DNA of 64,000 nucleotides from Merdicola sp963557785 (GTDB taxonomy: Bacteria > Bacillota > Clostridia > TANB77 > CAG-508). The notes beneath the pieces were generated by a model. It was not told the DNA's origin. It searched no databases and saw nothing but the letters and a program-made list of their open reading frames with translations. The stretch spans positions 186,001-250,000 of the forward strand of contig CAUWBF010000001.1 in the NCBI GenBank assembly GCA_963557785.1, given 5' to 3'. Of this stretch, positions 26,376 through 35,051 are shown piece after piece; within the stretch, counting starts at the first letter, position 1, and every line of letters starts with the position of its first letter. Both the position numbers and the translations under genes were made by a program.

Positions 26376-27359
26376 ATGAAAATAGCATTTATGTTCCCAG
26401 GTCAAGGGGCTCAAAGCATTGGAATGGGAAAAGATTTATATGAAAATTATGAAGAAGTAAGAAAAATTTTTAATAAAGCATCAGAAATAACAAATATTGA
26501 TATAGCAACTTTATGTTTTAACGGAATAAAGAGAGAATATAATCCAAATGAAGAATTACTAGATTCTAACCAAATAGCTGAGGATTTAAATAAAACAGAA
26601 AACACTCAAATAGCTATAGCTACTATGAGCTTAGCAATATTAGAAATATTAAAAAAAGAAAATATAAGTGCAGAATTAGCTGTTGGATTAAGTTTAGGAG
26701 AATATCCAGCATTAATATATGCAGGATATTTAGAATTTGAAGATGGAATTAAACTATTAAAGCAAAGAGGATATTTAATGGGAAATAAAGTTCCAAAAGA
26801 TGATTATTCAATGGCAGCAGTAATAGGACTAGAAAGCAATAAAATAGAAGAAATTTGTAAAAAACTACAAGAAGAAAACTTATTTGTAGTACCTGCAAAC
26901 TATAATTACTCTAATCAAACTGTAATATCTGGAACTTTAATGGCAATAGATAAAGCAATGGACATCCTAAAAGAAGCAGGAGCTAAAAAAGTTATAAAGC
27001 TACAAACAAGTGGACCATTCCATACATCAAAACTAAATGATGCAAAATTAGAATACTCAAAAGAACTAGATAAAGTATCATTTAAACAAGGAAAAATTGA
27101 TGTAATAAAAAATATTGATGGAACTGTATATAGTAAAGAAGATGATATCAAAGAAATATTAGCAAATCATATAATAAGTCCAGTAAGATTTGATAAAGCA
27201 ATTAGTCTAATGCAAGATAAAGGAATAGATACTTTTATAGAAGTTGGACCTGGTAAAGCATTATCAGGATTTGTAAAAAAAGAATTATCAGATGTTAAGG
27301 TACTTAATATATCTGATTGTGAAACTTTAGAAAAAACATTAAACGAGCTTAAAGCTTAA
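26376..27359 (+). CDS. fabD: Malonyl-CoA:ACP transacylase
   Basis: This 327-residue enzyme moves malonyl groups from CoA to acyl carrier protein. The nucleophile is S106 in GLSLGEYPAL, where the usual GHSLGE has Leu for His, and the catalytic His is H216 in SGPFHTSKL. An insertion of about 20 residues near positions 50-75 makes it a little longer than most FabD. It heads a nine-gene operon on fatty acid synthesis. Confidence 0.94.
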   Translation: MKIAFMFPGQGAQSIGMGKDLYENYEEVRKIFNKASEITNIDIATLCFNGIKREYNPNEELLDSNQIAEDLNKTENTQIAIATMSLAILEILKKENISAELAVGLSLGEYPALIYAGYLEFEDGIKLLKQRGYLMGNKVPKDDYSMAAVIGLESNKIEEICKKLQEENLFVVPANYNYSNQTVISGTLMAIDKAMDILKEAGAKKVIKLQTSGPFHTSKLNDAKLEYSKELDKVSFKQGKIDVIKNIDGTVYSKEDDIKEILANHIISPVRFDKAISLMQDKGIDTFIEVGPGKALSGFVKKELSDVKVLNISDCETLEKTLNELKA

Positions 27360-27382
27360 AAAATAAAAGGAGATTATTTAAT

Positions 27383-28126
27383 ATGGAAAATAATAAACCA
27401 GTTGCCCTTATAACAGGTGGTTCAAGAGGAATCGGAAAAGCAATAGCAATGAAATTTGCAAAAGAAGGTTATGATGTAGTCATTAATTATGTTTCTAGTA
27501 ATACAGATACTGAGGCACTTAAAAGCGAATTTGAAACTTTAGGTGCAAAAACATTATTTATAAAAACAGATGTAACAAATTTTGAAGATTGCGAAAATAT
27601 GGTTAAAGTAGCTATTGAAGAATTTGGAAGAATAGATGTATTAGTAAATAATGCAGGAATAACTAAAGATAATCTATTAATGAGAATGAAAGAAGAAGAA
27701 TTCGATAAAGTTATTTCAATAAATTTAAAAGGAACTTTTAATGTAACAAAAGCAGTAGTACCATATATGATGAAAAAAAGAGAAGGAAGAATTGTAAATA
27801 TATCATCAGTAGTAGGAGTTTCAGGAAATGCTGGACAATCAAATTATGCAGCTTCAAAAGCAGGTATAATTGGATTTACAAAAAGTGTGGCTAGAGAATT
27901 GGCATCAAGAAACATATTGTCAAATGCAATAGCACCAGGATTTATTGCAACAGATATGACATCTGTATTAAATGATTCTGTTAAAGAAAATATTAATAAT
28001 CAAATTCCACTAAAAAGAATGGGATCTGCAGAAGAAGTTGCAGAAGTAGTATACTTTTTAGGCGGAAAGAATAATACATATATAACAGGCCAAGTATTAA
28101 ATGTAGATGGCGGAATGATAATGTAA
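27383..28126 (+). CDS. fabG: 3-oxoacyl-ACP reductase
   Basis: This 247-residue short-chain dehydrogenase reduces 3-oxoacyl-ACP with NADPH. The cofactor motif TGGSRGIGKA is at residues 11-20, NNAG at 89-92, and the catalytic S142, Y155 and K159 (YAASK) are all present. It lies 23 bases after fabD with AAAGGAG. Confidence 0.96.
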   Translation: MENNKPVALITGGSRGIGKAIAMKFAKEGYDVVINYVSSNTDTEALKSEFETLGAKTLFIKTDVTNFEDCENMVKVAIEEFGRIDVLVNNAGITKDNLLMRMKEEEFDKVISINLKGTFNVTKAVVPYMMKKREGRIVNISSVVGVSGNAGQSNYAASKAGIIGFTKSVARELASRNILSNAIAPGFIATDMTSVLNDSVKENINNQIPLKRMGSAEEVAEVVYFLGGKNNTYITGQVLNVDGGMIM

Positions 28127-28150
28127 TTTAAGGAAGGATGAATAAAACAA

Positions 28151-29392
28151 ATGGAAAGAAGAGTAGTTGTAACAGGTATAGGAGCTATTACACCAATAGG
28201 AAATACAGCAGATGAATTTTGGAAAGGTATTAAAGAAGGAAAATGTGGTATAGATGAAATTACAGAATTTGATACTACAGATTTTAAAGTAAAGCTAGCT
28301 GCAGAAGTAAAAAATTTAAATTTAGAAGAACATTTTGATAGAAAAGAAATAAAGAGAATGGATAAATATTCTCATTTAGCAATAATTGCTGCAAGAGAAG
28401 CTATGAAAGATAGCGGAATTAATAGCGAAAACACAGATATGGATAGAGTAGGAATAGTAGTAAGTTCAGGAATTGGAGGATTAGCTACTATAGAAACAGC
28501 AAATAAAGCTTATGTAGAAAAAGGAGCAGACAAGGTACCCCCAATGTATATTCCAATGGGAATTGTTAATATGGCTTCAGGAAATATTTCAATAGATTTA
28601 GGAGCAAAAGGTGAATCAGTATCTATGGTAACAGCTTGTGCAAGTGGTACACATTCTATAGGAAATGCATATAGAATGATAAAACATGGATATGAAGATG
28701 CCGTAATAGCAGGAGGAACAGAAAGCTCTATAACACCAACAGGTGTAGCAGGATTTATGAATATGAAAGCTTTAACACAAGCTACAGATAAAAACAGAGC
28801 AAGTATACCATTCGACAAAGAAAGAAGTGGATTTGTAATGGGAGAAGGTTCTGGAGTTATTATATTAGAAGAATTAGAACATGCTAAAAATAGGGGAGCT
28901 AAAATATATGCAGAAGTAGTAGGATATGGAGCTTCTTCTGATTCTTATCATATAACATCACCAGCGCCAGAAGGAGAAGGAGCTGCAAAAGCTATAACAA
29001 AAGCAATTAAAGATGCAAATATAAAACCAGAAGATATAACATATATAAATGCTCATGGAACTTCAACACATTTAAATGATTCTTGCGAAACAATGGCAAT
29101 AAAAAAAGCATTTGGAGAAGAAGCAAGTAAAAAGGTTATGGTTAGTTCAACAAAAGGAAATACAGGACATTTATTAGGAGCAGCTGGAGGAGTAGAAGCA
29201 ATCGCATGTATCAAAGCAATTCAAGATAATTTTGTACCACCTACAATAAACTATAAAGTACCAGATGAAGAATGCGATTTAGACATTGTACCAAATGTTG
29301 GTAGAAACGTAGAAGTAAAATATGCAATGTCTAATTCATTAGGATTTGGTGGTCATAATAGTTCAATAATATTTAAAAAATATGAAGGATAA
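28151..29392 (+). CDS. fabF: 3-oxoacyl-ACP synthase II
   Basis: This 413-residue condensing enzyme elongates acyl-ACP with malonyl-ACP. The Cys-His-His triad is visible: C163 in TACASGTHS, H302 in NAHGTSTH and H340 in GNTGHLLGAAG. The length is standard. No fabH (the initiating KAS III) or acpP is found in this operon, although both often accompany these genes. Confidence 0.97.
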   Translation: MERRVVVTGIGAITPIGNTADEFWKGIKEGKCGIDEITEFDTTDFKVKLAAEVKNLNLEEHFDRKEIKRMDKYSHLAIIAAREAMKDSGINSENTDMDRVGIVVSSGIGGLATIETANKAYVEKGADKVPPMYIPMGIVNMASGNISIDLGAKGESVSMVTACASGTHSIGNAYRMIKHGYEDAVIAGGTESSITPTGVAGFMNMKALTQATDKNRASIPFDKERSGFVMGEGSGVIILEELEHAKNRGAKIYAEVVGYGASSDSYHITSPAPEGEGAAKAITKAIKDANIKPEDITYINAHGTSTHLNDSCETMAIKKAFGEEASKKVMVSSTKGNTGHLLGAAGGVEAIACIKAIQDNFVPPTINYKVPDEECDLDIVPNVGRNVEVKYAMSNSLGFGGHNSSIIFKKYEG

Positions 29393-29410
29393 TATAAAGG
29401 AGAAAAAATA

Positions 29411-29857
29411 ATGGAATATCAAGAATTAAAAAAGATTATTAAAGATATGGAAAATTTTAAATTAGATAGTGTTAAAATTGAATTTCCAGATGGAACAAAA
29501 ATTAGTATGAAAAAAAACCAAAATAATAATGTAGTTTATGCTCCAAGAGAAACTGCTACACAAGTTAGCATAAATAATAGCAATGAAAACACAGCAGTAC
29601 AATCTAAGGAAAAAGAAGAAGATTTTAAAGTAGTAAAATCACCAATGGTTGGAACTTTTTATTCTAGTCCATCACCTAAAGACGCACCTTTTGTAAAAAA
29701 AGGTGATAAAGTAAGAAAAGGTGATGTACTTTGTGTTGTAGAAGCTATGAAACTTATGAATGAAATTGAATCAGAATTTGATGGAGAAATAGTAGAAGTT
29801 TGCGTAGCAAATGAAGATATGGTTGACTTTGGAACACCATTATTTAAGATTAAATAA
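29411..29857 (+). CDS. accB: Biotin carboxyl carrier protein of acetyl-CoA carboxylase
   Basis: This 148-residue carrier subunit has a conserved N-terminal part, a flexible Asn/Ser/Thr-rich linker (about 35-70) and the C-terminal biotinyl domain with EAMKLMNE, K114 being the biotinylated lysine. The 'thumb' region is present as SPKDAPFVKKGD. It lies between fabF and fabZ as in many Firmicutes. Confidence 0.96.
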   Translation: MEYQELKKIIKDMENFKLDSVKIEFPDGTKISMKKNQNNNVVYAPRETATQVSINNSNENTAVQSKEKEEDFKVVKSPMVGTFYSSPSPKDAPFVKKGDKVRKGDVLCVVEAMKLMNEIESEFDGEIVEVCVANEDMVDFGTPLFKIK

Positions 29858-29874
29858 TAAAAGGAGTTTTTAAT

Positions 29875-30297
29875 ATGTTAGATATAAATCAAATTATGGA
29901 AATAATTCCTCAAAGACCACCATTTTTAATGATTGATAAGGTAGAAGAATTAGTACCAGGAGAATCTTGTACTGCATATAAGAATGTTTGTATAAACGAA
30001 CCACATTTTCAAGGACATTTTCCAGGTAATCCAATAATGCCAGGAGTTTTAACAATTGAAGCACTAGCCCAAACAGGTGCAGTTGCCATTCTATCTTTAG
30101 AAGAAAATAAAGGAAGAAATGCACTATTTGGAGGAGTTGATAAATTACGCTTTAAAAGACAAGTAATTCCAGGTGATGTATTAAAATTAGAGGTTAAAAT
30201 TATAAAGAGAAAAGGACCAATAGGAGTAGGTGAAGCTATTGCTACAGTTAATGGAGAAGTAGCAGTAAAAGGTGAACTTACTTTTGCTATTGTATAA
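29875..30297 (+). CDS. fabZ: 3-hydroxyacyl-ACP dehydratase
   Basis: This 140-residue hot-dog-fold enzyme dehydrates 3-hydroxyacyl-ACP. The catalytic H48 (GHFPGNPIMPG) and E62 (IEALAQTG) are in place. The gene is spaced 17 bases after accB and ends 13 bases before accC. Confidence 0.97.
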   Translation: MLDINQIMEIIPQRPPFLMIDKVEELVPGESCTAYKNVCINEPHFQGHFPGNPIMPGVLTIEALAQTGAVAILSLEENKGRNALFGGVDKLRFKRQVIPGDVLKLEVKIIKRKGPIGVGEAIATVNGEVAVKGELTFAIV

Positions 30298-30310
30298 TAA
30301 GGAGATAAAA

Positions 30311-31654
30311 ATGTTAAATAAAATATTAGTAGCTAATCGTGGCGAGATTGCTGTTAGAATTATACGTGCATGCAGAGAAATGGGAATTAGAACTGTTGCT
30401 GTATATTCAGAAGCAGATAAATATTCATTACATAAAGAATTAGCTGATGAAGCTGTGTGTATAGGACCAGCTCCATCAAATAAAAGCTATTTAAATATAA
30501 AATCTATAATAGAAGCAGCATGCTTAACTGGTTGTGATAGTATTCATCCAGGATTTGGATTCTTATCAGAAAATAGTCATTTTGCTAAAATTTGTGAAGA
30601 AACAGGAATAAAATTTATAGGGCCATCTTATCTATTAATAGATTTGATGGGAAATAAATCTAAAGCAAAAGAAACAATGAAGAAAGCTGGTGTACCAGTA
30701 GTACCTGGGTCAGATGGATTAATTCATTCATCTTTAGAAGCAGCTAAAATTGCACAAAAAATTAAATATCCAGTTATATTAAAAGCGTCAGCAGGTGGTG
30801 GAGGAAGAGGTATTCGTATTGCATATAATGAAGAAGAACTTCTAAAATCATATGAAATAGTAAAACAAGAAGCTAAAGTATCTTTTAATGATGACAGTAT
30901 TTACATGGAAAAATTTATAGAAAACCCAAGACATGTCGAGATTCAAATATTAGCAGATGAATTTGGAAACGCAGTTCACTTAGGAGAAAGAGATTGTTCT
31001 GTTCAAAGAAAAAATCAAAAAATTCTGGAAGAAACACCTTCAGAAGCCATAGATGATAAATTAAGACAAAAAATGGGAGAAGTAGCAGTTAAAGCAGTTA
31101 AAGATATTGGATATGCAAATGCTGGAACAATAGAATTTTTAGTAGATAAAAATAAAGATTTCTATTTTATGGAAATGAATACAAGAATTCAAGTAGAACA
31201 TCCTGTAACTGAAATGGTAACAGGTATGGACTTAATAAAAGAGCAAATAAAAATTGCATCAGGTGAAAGATTAGAATATAGTCAAGAAGACATAAAATTT
31301 ACAGGGCACAGCTTAGAAGCTAGAATTAATGCTGAAAATCCAGATAAGAACTTTATGCCTTGCCCAGGAGTTATAAATGAAATTCATATACCAGGAGGAA
31401 ACGGCATAAGAGTAGATACAGCAGCATATACAGGATATAAAGTGCCTCAAAACTATGATTCGATGGTAGCAAAAGTAATTGTACATGGCAAAGATAGAAA
31501 AGAATCAATTGCTAAAATGAGAAGTGCTTTAGCTGAATTAGTAATAGACGGGATAGATACTAACAGGGATTTCTTATTAAAAATATTAGAAAATGAAAAC
31601 TTTAAAAATAATAATTATGATACATCCTTTATAGCAAAAGAGTTTGGACTATAA
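30311..31654 (+). CDS. accC: Biotin carboxylase subunit of acetyl-CoA carboxylase
   Basis: This 447-residue ATP-grasp enzyme carboxylates biotin on AccB. The start at ATG 30311 follows AAGGAG and gives the conserved opening LNKILVANRGEIAVRIIRAC; an upstream TTG in frame would overlap fabZ and is not needed. The ATP-binding glycine loop GGGGRGI is near residue 163, and EMNTRIQVEHPVTE near 286 contains the catalytic region. Confidence 0.97.
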   Translation: MLNKILVANRGEIAVRIIRACREMGIRTVAVYSEADKYSLHKELADEAVCIGPAPSNKSYLNIKSIIEAACLTGCDSIHPGFGFLSENSHFAKICEETGIKFIGPSYLLIDLMGNKSKAKETMKKAGVPVVPGSDGLIHSSLEAAKIAQKIKYPVILKASAGGGGRGIRIAYNEEELLKSYEIVKQEAKVSFNDDSIYMEKFIENPRHVEIQILADEFGNAVHLGERDCSVQRKNQKILEETPSEAIDDKLRQKMGEVAVKAVKDIGYANAGTIEFLVDKNKDFYFMEMNTRIQVEHPVTEMVTGMDLIKEQIKIASGERLEYSQEDIKFTGHSLEARINAENPDKNFMPCPGVINEIHIPGGNGIRVDTAAYTGYKVPQNYDSMVAKVIVHGKDRKESIAKMRSALAELVIDGIDTNRDFLLKILENENFKNNNYDTSFIAKEFGL

Positions 31655-31674
31655 TTATAGGAGGAAGTAAAAAA

Positions 31675-32511
31675 ATGATTATAGATAAAATAAAAAAATT
31701 AAATGAGCCAGAATCTATAAAAGTTGGAACAGCTGACATCCTTGTTGGAAAATGGGTTAAATGTGACGCTTGCAAAGAAATTTTATATAAAGATGAGGTA
31801 CATAAAAATTTAAGTGTATGTCCAAATTGTGGTAAACATTTTAGAATATCTGCTAGACGTAGAATTAGTCAAATTGTAGATGAAGGTACTTTTAAAGAAA
31901 TAAATGAAAATATGCAAACTACAGATCCATTAAATTTTGAAGGATATACCAAGAAACTAGAAACTTTACAAGAAAAAACAAAAATAAATGAGGCTGTAAA
32001 AACTGGATTTGGAGAGATTAATGGAAATAAAGTAGTACTAGCAGTAATGGATGGAAATTTTATGATGGGAAGTATGGGAAGTGTTGTTGGAGAAAAAATA
32101 ACTCTAGCAATAGAAGAGGCAATAAGACATAGATTACCATTTGTAGCTTTCTGTGTTTCAGGAGGAGCTAGAATGCAAGAAGGAATTATATCATTAATGC
32201 AAATGGCTAAAACATCAGCAGCACTTTCTAAACTAAATGAAGAAGGATTATTATATATATCAGTGTTAACTGATCCAACTACAGGTGGAGTTACAGCAAG
32301 TTTTGCAATGCTTGGAGATATAATTATAGCAGAACCTAAAGCACTAATAGGATTTGCGGGTCCAAGAGTAATTGAGCAAACTATAAAACAAAAATTGCCA
32401 GAAGGTTTCCAAAAATCAGAATTCCTATTAGAACATGGTTTTATAGATATGATTGTAGAAAGAAAGAATATGAAAGATACAATTGCAAAATTGATTTCAC
32501 TTCACAAGTAA
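31675..32511 (+). CDS. accD: Acetyl-CoA carboxylase carboxyltransferase beta subunit
   Basis: This 278-residue subunit has an N-terminal zinc ribbon with C30, C33, C49 and C52, followed by the crotonase-like carboxyltransferase fold (SGGARMQEGI, TTGGVTASFAMLGD). With AccA it forms the heterotetramer that transfers the carboxyl group to acetyl-CoA. Confidence 0.97.
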   Translation: MIIDKIKKLNEPESIKVGTADILVGKWVKCDACKEILYKDEVHKNLSVCPNCGKHFRISARRRISQIVDEGTFKEINENMQTTDPLNFEGYTKKLETLQEKTKINEAVKTGFGEINGNKVVLAVMDGNFMMGSMGSVVGEKITLAIEEAIRHRLPFVAFCVSGGARMQEGIISLMQMAKTSAALSKLNEEGLLYISVLTDPTTGGVTASFAMLGDIIIAEPKALIGFAGPRVIEQTIKQKLPEGFQKSEFLLEHGFIDMIVERKNMKDTIAKLISLHK

Positions 32512-32524
32512 GGAGGAAAATAAA

Positions 32525-33343
32525 GTGACTAAAAAATTATCTGCATGGGATAGAGTTGTTTTAGCGAGAAGAGCTGATAGACCTAAAGCATTAGATTATA
32601 TAAACGATATATTTGATGAATTTATAGAGCTTCATGGAGATAGAGAATTCGGAGATGATAAATCTATTGTTGGAGGTATAGCAACTCTAAAAGGAAAAGT
32701 TGTAACAGTAATTGGACAACAAAAGGGAAAAACGACCAAAGAAAACATGGAAAGAAACTTTGGTATGACAAATCCAGAAGGATACAGAAAAGCACTAAGA
32801 CTTATGAAACAAGCAGAAAAATTTAATAGACCCATAATAACATTCATAGATACTCCAGGAGCTTATCCAGGGATAGGAGCAGAAGAAAGAGGTCAAGGAG
32901 AAGCAATTGCAAGAAATATGTATGAAATGGCTAGATTAAAGGTGCCTATTATTGCAATAGTAATAGGAGAAGGTTCTAGTGGTGGTGCTCTTGCTTTATG
33001 CGTATCAGATAAAATATTAATGCTAGAAAATTCTGTATATTCAATATTATCACCAGAAGGGTTTGCAAGTATCCTATATAAAGATTCTTCAAAAAATGAA
33101 GAAGCAGCAGAAAAAATGCGAATTACAGCAAAAGACCTAAAGGAATTAAATATAATAGATGAAATTATAAAAGAACCTGGAGAGGGTGCACACGAGTCTA
33201 GAGAAAAGGTTTCAAACAGTATTAAAAAAGCTCTTTTAAAATATTTAGAAGAACTACAAAACATAGATACTAACCTATTAATTGAAAATAGATATGAAAA
33301 ATTTAGAAAAATGGGAGAAGTACAAATTAAGGAGGAAAATTAA
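32525..33343 (+). CDS. accA: Acetyl-CoA carboxylase carboxyltransferase alpha subunit
   Basis: This 272-residue partner of AccD starts at GTG behind AAGGAGG. Conserved parts include IDTPGAYPGIGAEERGQ, GEGSSGGALAL and SPEGFASIL. It is slightly shorter than E. coli AccA, which is usual for Firmicutes. The fabI start lies two bases after its stop. Confidence 0.97.
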   Translation: MTKKLSAWDRVVLARRADRPKALDYINDIFDEFIELHGDREFGDDKSIVGGIATLKGKVVTVIGQQKGKTTKENMERNFGMTNPEGYRKALRLMKQAEKFNRPIITFIDTPGAYPGIGAEERGQGEAIARNMYEMARLKVPIIAIVIGEGSSGGALALCVSDKILMLENSVYSILSPEGFASILYKDSSKNEEAAEKMRITAKDLKELNIIDEIIKEPGEGAHESREKVSNSIKKALLKYLEELQNIDTNLLIENRYEKFRKMGEVQIKEEN

Positions 33344-33344
33344 A

Positions 33345-34115
33345 ATGATATTAGAAGGTAAAAAAGTAGTTATAATGGGAATTAGAAACAAATGGAGTAT
33401 AGCTTGGGGAGCAGCAAAATCAGCATATGAACAAGGAGCACAAGTAATTTTTACACATAATGCAGCAGAAGCAGAAGATAAAGTTCAAGCTTTAATTTCT
33501 GAAATACCAGGTTCAAAATCTTTCCCTTGCGATGCAGGATCAGATGAAAGCATAAAAGAATGTTTAGAAAAAATTAAAGCAGAATATGGAAAAGTAGATG
33601 GAATATTACATAGTATAGCTCATGCTTTCACAGATGACCTAAGAAACGATTTTATATACACATCTAGAGAGGGATATGCTCATGCATGTGATATAAGTGC
33701 ATATTCTTTTGTAGCAACAGCTAGAATAGCAAAAGAATTAGATATGTTAAATGAAGGAGCAAGTTTAGTTACATTTACATATTTTGGTTCAGAAAAAGTA
33801 ATGGAAGGATATAATGTAATGGGAGTTGCAAAAGCAGCTTTAGAGACAAGTATAAAATACTTAGCAAAAGATTTAGGAAAAGATGGATGCAGAGTAAATG
33901 CAGTATCAGCTGGACCTATAAAAACTTTATCAGCTAAAGGAATTAAAGACTTTGGTTCTATATTAGATGTTGTTGAACAAAGAGCACCATTACATGCAAA
34001 TGTTACTACAAAACAAGTTGGAGATGTAACAGCATTCTTATTTAGTGATTTATCTTCAGCTGTAACAGGAGAAGTTATACATGCTGATAATGGATTTAAT
34101 GTAACAGGTGTATAA
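33345..34115 (+). CDS. fabI: Enoyl-ACP reductase, FabI type
   Basis: This 256-residue short-chain dehydrogenase completes the elongation cycle with NAD(P)H. The start at ATG 33345 follows AAGGAGG and gives ILEGKKVVIMGIRNKWSIAWG; an upstream in-frame ATG lies inside accA. The catalytic Y146, Y156 and K163 carry the same numbers as in E. coli FabI. Many Clostridia use the flavoprotein FabK instead, so FabI at the operon end is informative about reductase type. Confidence 0.95.
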   Translation: MILEGKKVVIMGIRNKWSIAWGAAKSAYEQGAQVIFTHNAAEAEDKVQALISEIPGSKSFPCDAGSDESIKECLEKIKAEYGKVDGILHSIAHAFTDDLRNDFIYTSREGYAHACDISAYSFVATARIAKELDMLNEGASLVTFTYFGSEKVMEGYNVMGVAKAALETSIKYLAKDLGKDGCRVNAVSAGPIKTLSAKGIKDFGSILDVVEQRAPLHANVTTKQVGDVTAFLFSDLSSAVTGEVIHADNGFNVTGV

Positions 34116-34142
34116 AAATATAAAATAAATTACAAAAATATA

Positions 34143-34172
34143 TTGACAATCATAATTAAATTATGCTAATAT
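34143..34172 (+). promoter_or_regulatory. Promoter of tRNA-Leu
   Basis: A perfect TTGACA (34143-34148) is followed after 18 bp by TAATAT (34167-34172), with TGC as an extended -10 element. The tRNA begins 20 bases later. Confidence 0.8.
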
Positions 34173-34191
34173 TAAGATTGTCAGTAGATAT

Positions 34192-34275
34192 GCGGATGTG
34201 GCGGAACTGGCAGACGCGCTGGTCTTAGGAACCAGTGCCAACGGCGTGGAGGTTCGAGTCCTCTCATCCGCACCA
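34192..34275 (+). tRNA. tRNA-Leu (anticodon UAG)
   Basis: This is an 84-base class II tRNA with an encoded CCA end. The acceptor stem is GCGGATG/CATCCGC. The anticodon stem CTGGT/ACCAG encloses CTTAGGA, giving anticodon TAG for CTA/CTN leucine codons. A long variable arm (TGCCAACGGCGTGG region) and the T-arm GGAGG-TTCGAGT-CCTCT are present. It has its own promoter and terminator. Confidence 0.97.
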
Positions 34276-34308
34276 AAAAACACAAAATATTTAATTTTGT
34301 GTTTTTTT
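34276..34308 (+). terminator. Terminator of tRNA-Leu
   Basis: AACACAAAAT pairs with ATTTTGTGTT, extended by A/T pairs, and is followed by a T run. It starts directly after the CCA end. Confidence 0.85.
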
Positions 34309-34340
34309 ATTGCTTTTAAATTTTACTTATGTAGTCATTT

Positions 34341-34369
34341 TTGATTTTAATTAAGATTTATGGTATAAT
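34341..34369 (+). promoter_or_regulatory. Extended -10 promoter of the GNAT gene
   Basis: TTGATT (34341-34346), a 17-bp spacer and a perfect TATAAT (34364-34369) preceded by TGG. Confidence 0.75.
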
Positions 34370-34401
34370 ATAAATATTAAACTTGAAAGGAAGGTATTAC
34401 T

Positions 34402-34866
34402 ATGAATCATCTAGTACGGTTAACAGCAAGTAACTATCGGGATTATAGACGTAGTCTAACAAAAGTGGAGTATAGTTTTACTAAAAGAGGTTCACAAAAT
34501 TTGGTAGATGCGCATTTGGTTGCACAAATTTCTCAAAGTAGCATTCTTGGCAAAGGAGATTTTCTTGATGAAATAGAAAAGCCAAATACAGCAATGTATG
34601 TATACAAAAATGATGCTGAAGAGAATATCGGTATCGCCATCTTAACTTTTTCAAAAAGAACATGCAATATTCATGATTTTGCAGTTTTTGAAAAAGGAAA
34701 AGGATTAGGTACAGAGCTGTATAAGCAAATCAAGGAAGTTATTACTGAAAAAGGATGTAAAGAAGTAACCCTATGGTGCCCTTTTGAAGGTGCACAGGAA
34801 TTTTGGAAAGCAATGGATTTTTTTGAAATCCCGAAACAGCAATTTTGTTTTAAGAGTTTTTTATAG
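34402..34866 (+). CDS. GNAT-family N-acetyltransferase-like protein
   Basis: This 154-residue protein carries a GNAT fold signature: CNIHDFAVFEKGKGLGTELYKQI (about residues 92-114) matches strand 4 and the acetyl-CoA loop (GKGLGT in place of Q/RxxGxG/A), followed by VTLWCPFEGAQEFWKAMDF. The substrate is unknown. The gene is a one-gene unit with its own extended -10 promoter and terminator, and its composition is somewhat richer in G+C than its neighbours, so recent transfer is possible. Confidence 0.75.
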   Translation: MNHLVRLTASNYRDYRRSLTKVEYSFTKRGSQNLVDAHLVAQISQSSILGKGDFLDEIEKPNTAMYVYKNDAEENIGIAILTFSKRTCNIHDFAVFEKGKGLGTELYKQIKEVITEKGCKEVTLWCPFEGAQEFWKAMDFFEIPKQQFCFKSFL

Positions 34867-34883
34867 TAATAGCAAAGACAAAT

Positions 34884-34922
34884 GCCCTGCAAATGTTCAA
34901 ATGAACAGAAGTAGGGCTCTTT
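34884..34922 (+). terminator. Terminator of the GNAT gene
   Basis: GCCCT (34884-34888) pairs with AGGGC (34913-34917), with an inner TGTTCA/TGAACA stem in the same hairpin, and a T-rich stretch follows. Confidence 0.75.
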
Positions 34923-35051
34923 CATTTATATAAATAATCAAAAAATACAAAATGAGGTTGATATTTTTTGATGCTTGTAGTATAAATAATAAATATATAG
35001 TATAAAAAATGGAATAATAAAAATAAAAACAAATGTAAAAGGGGATAAGAA

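Noticed and set aside
30272..30310. Upstream TTG extension of accC into fabZ
   Set aside because: The extension lies upstream of a good AAGGAG site and the conserved AccC start at 30311.
33282..33344. Upstream ATG extension of fabI into accA
   Set aside because: ATG 33345 has a strong AAGGAGG and gives the conserved FabI N-terminus; the extra residues overlap accA.
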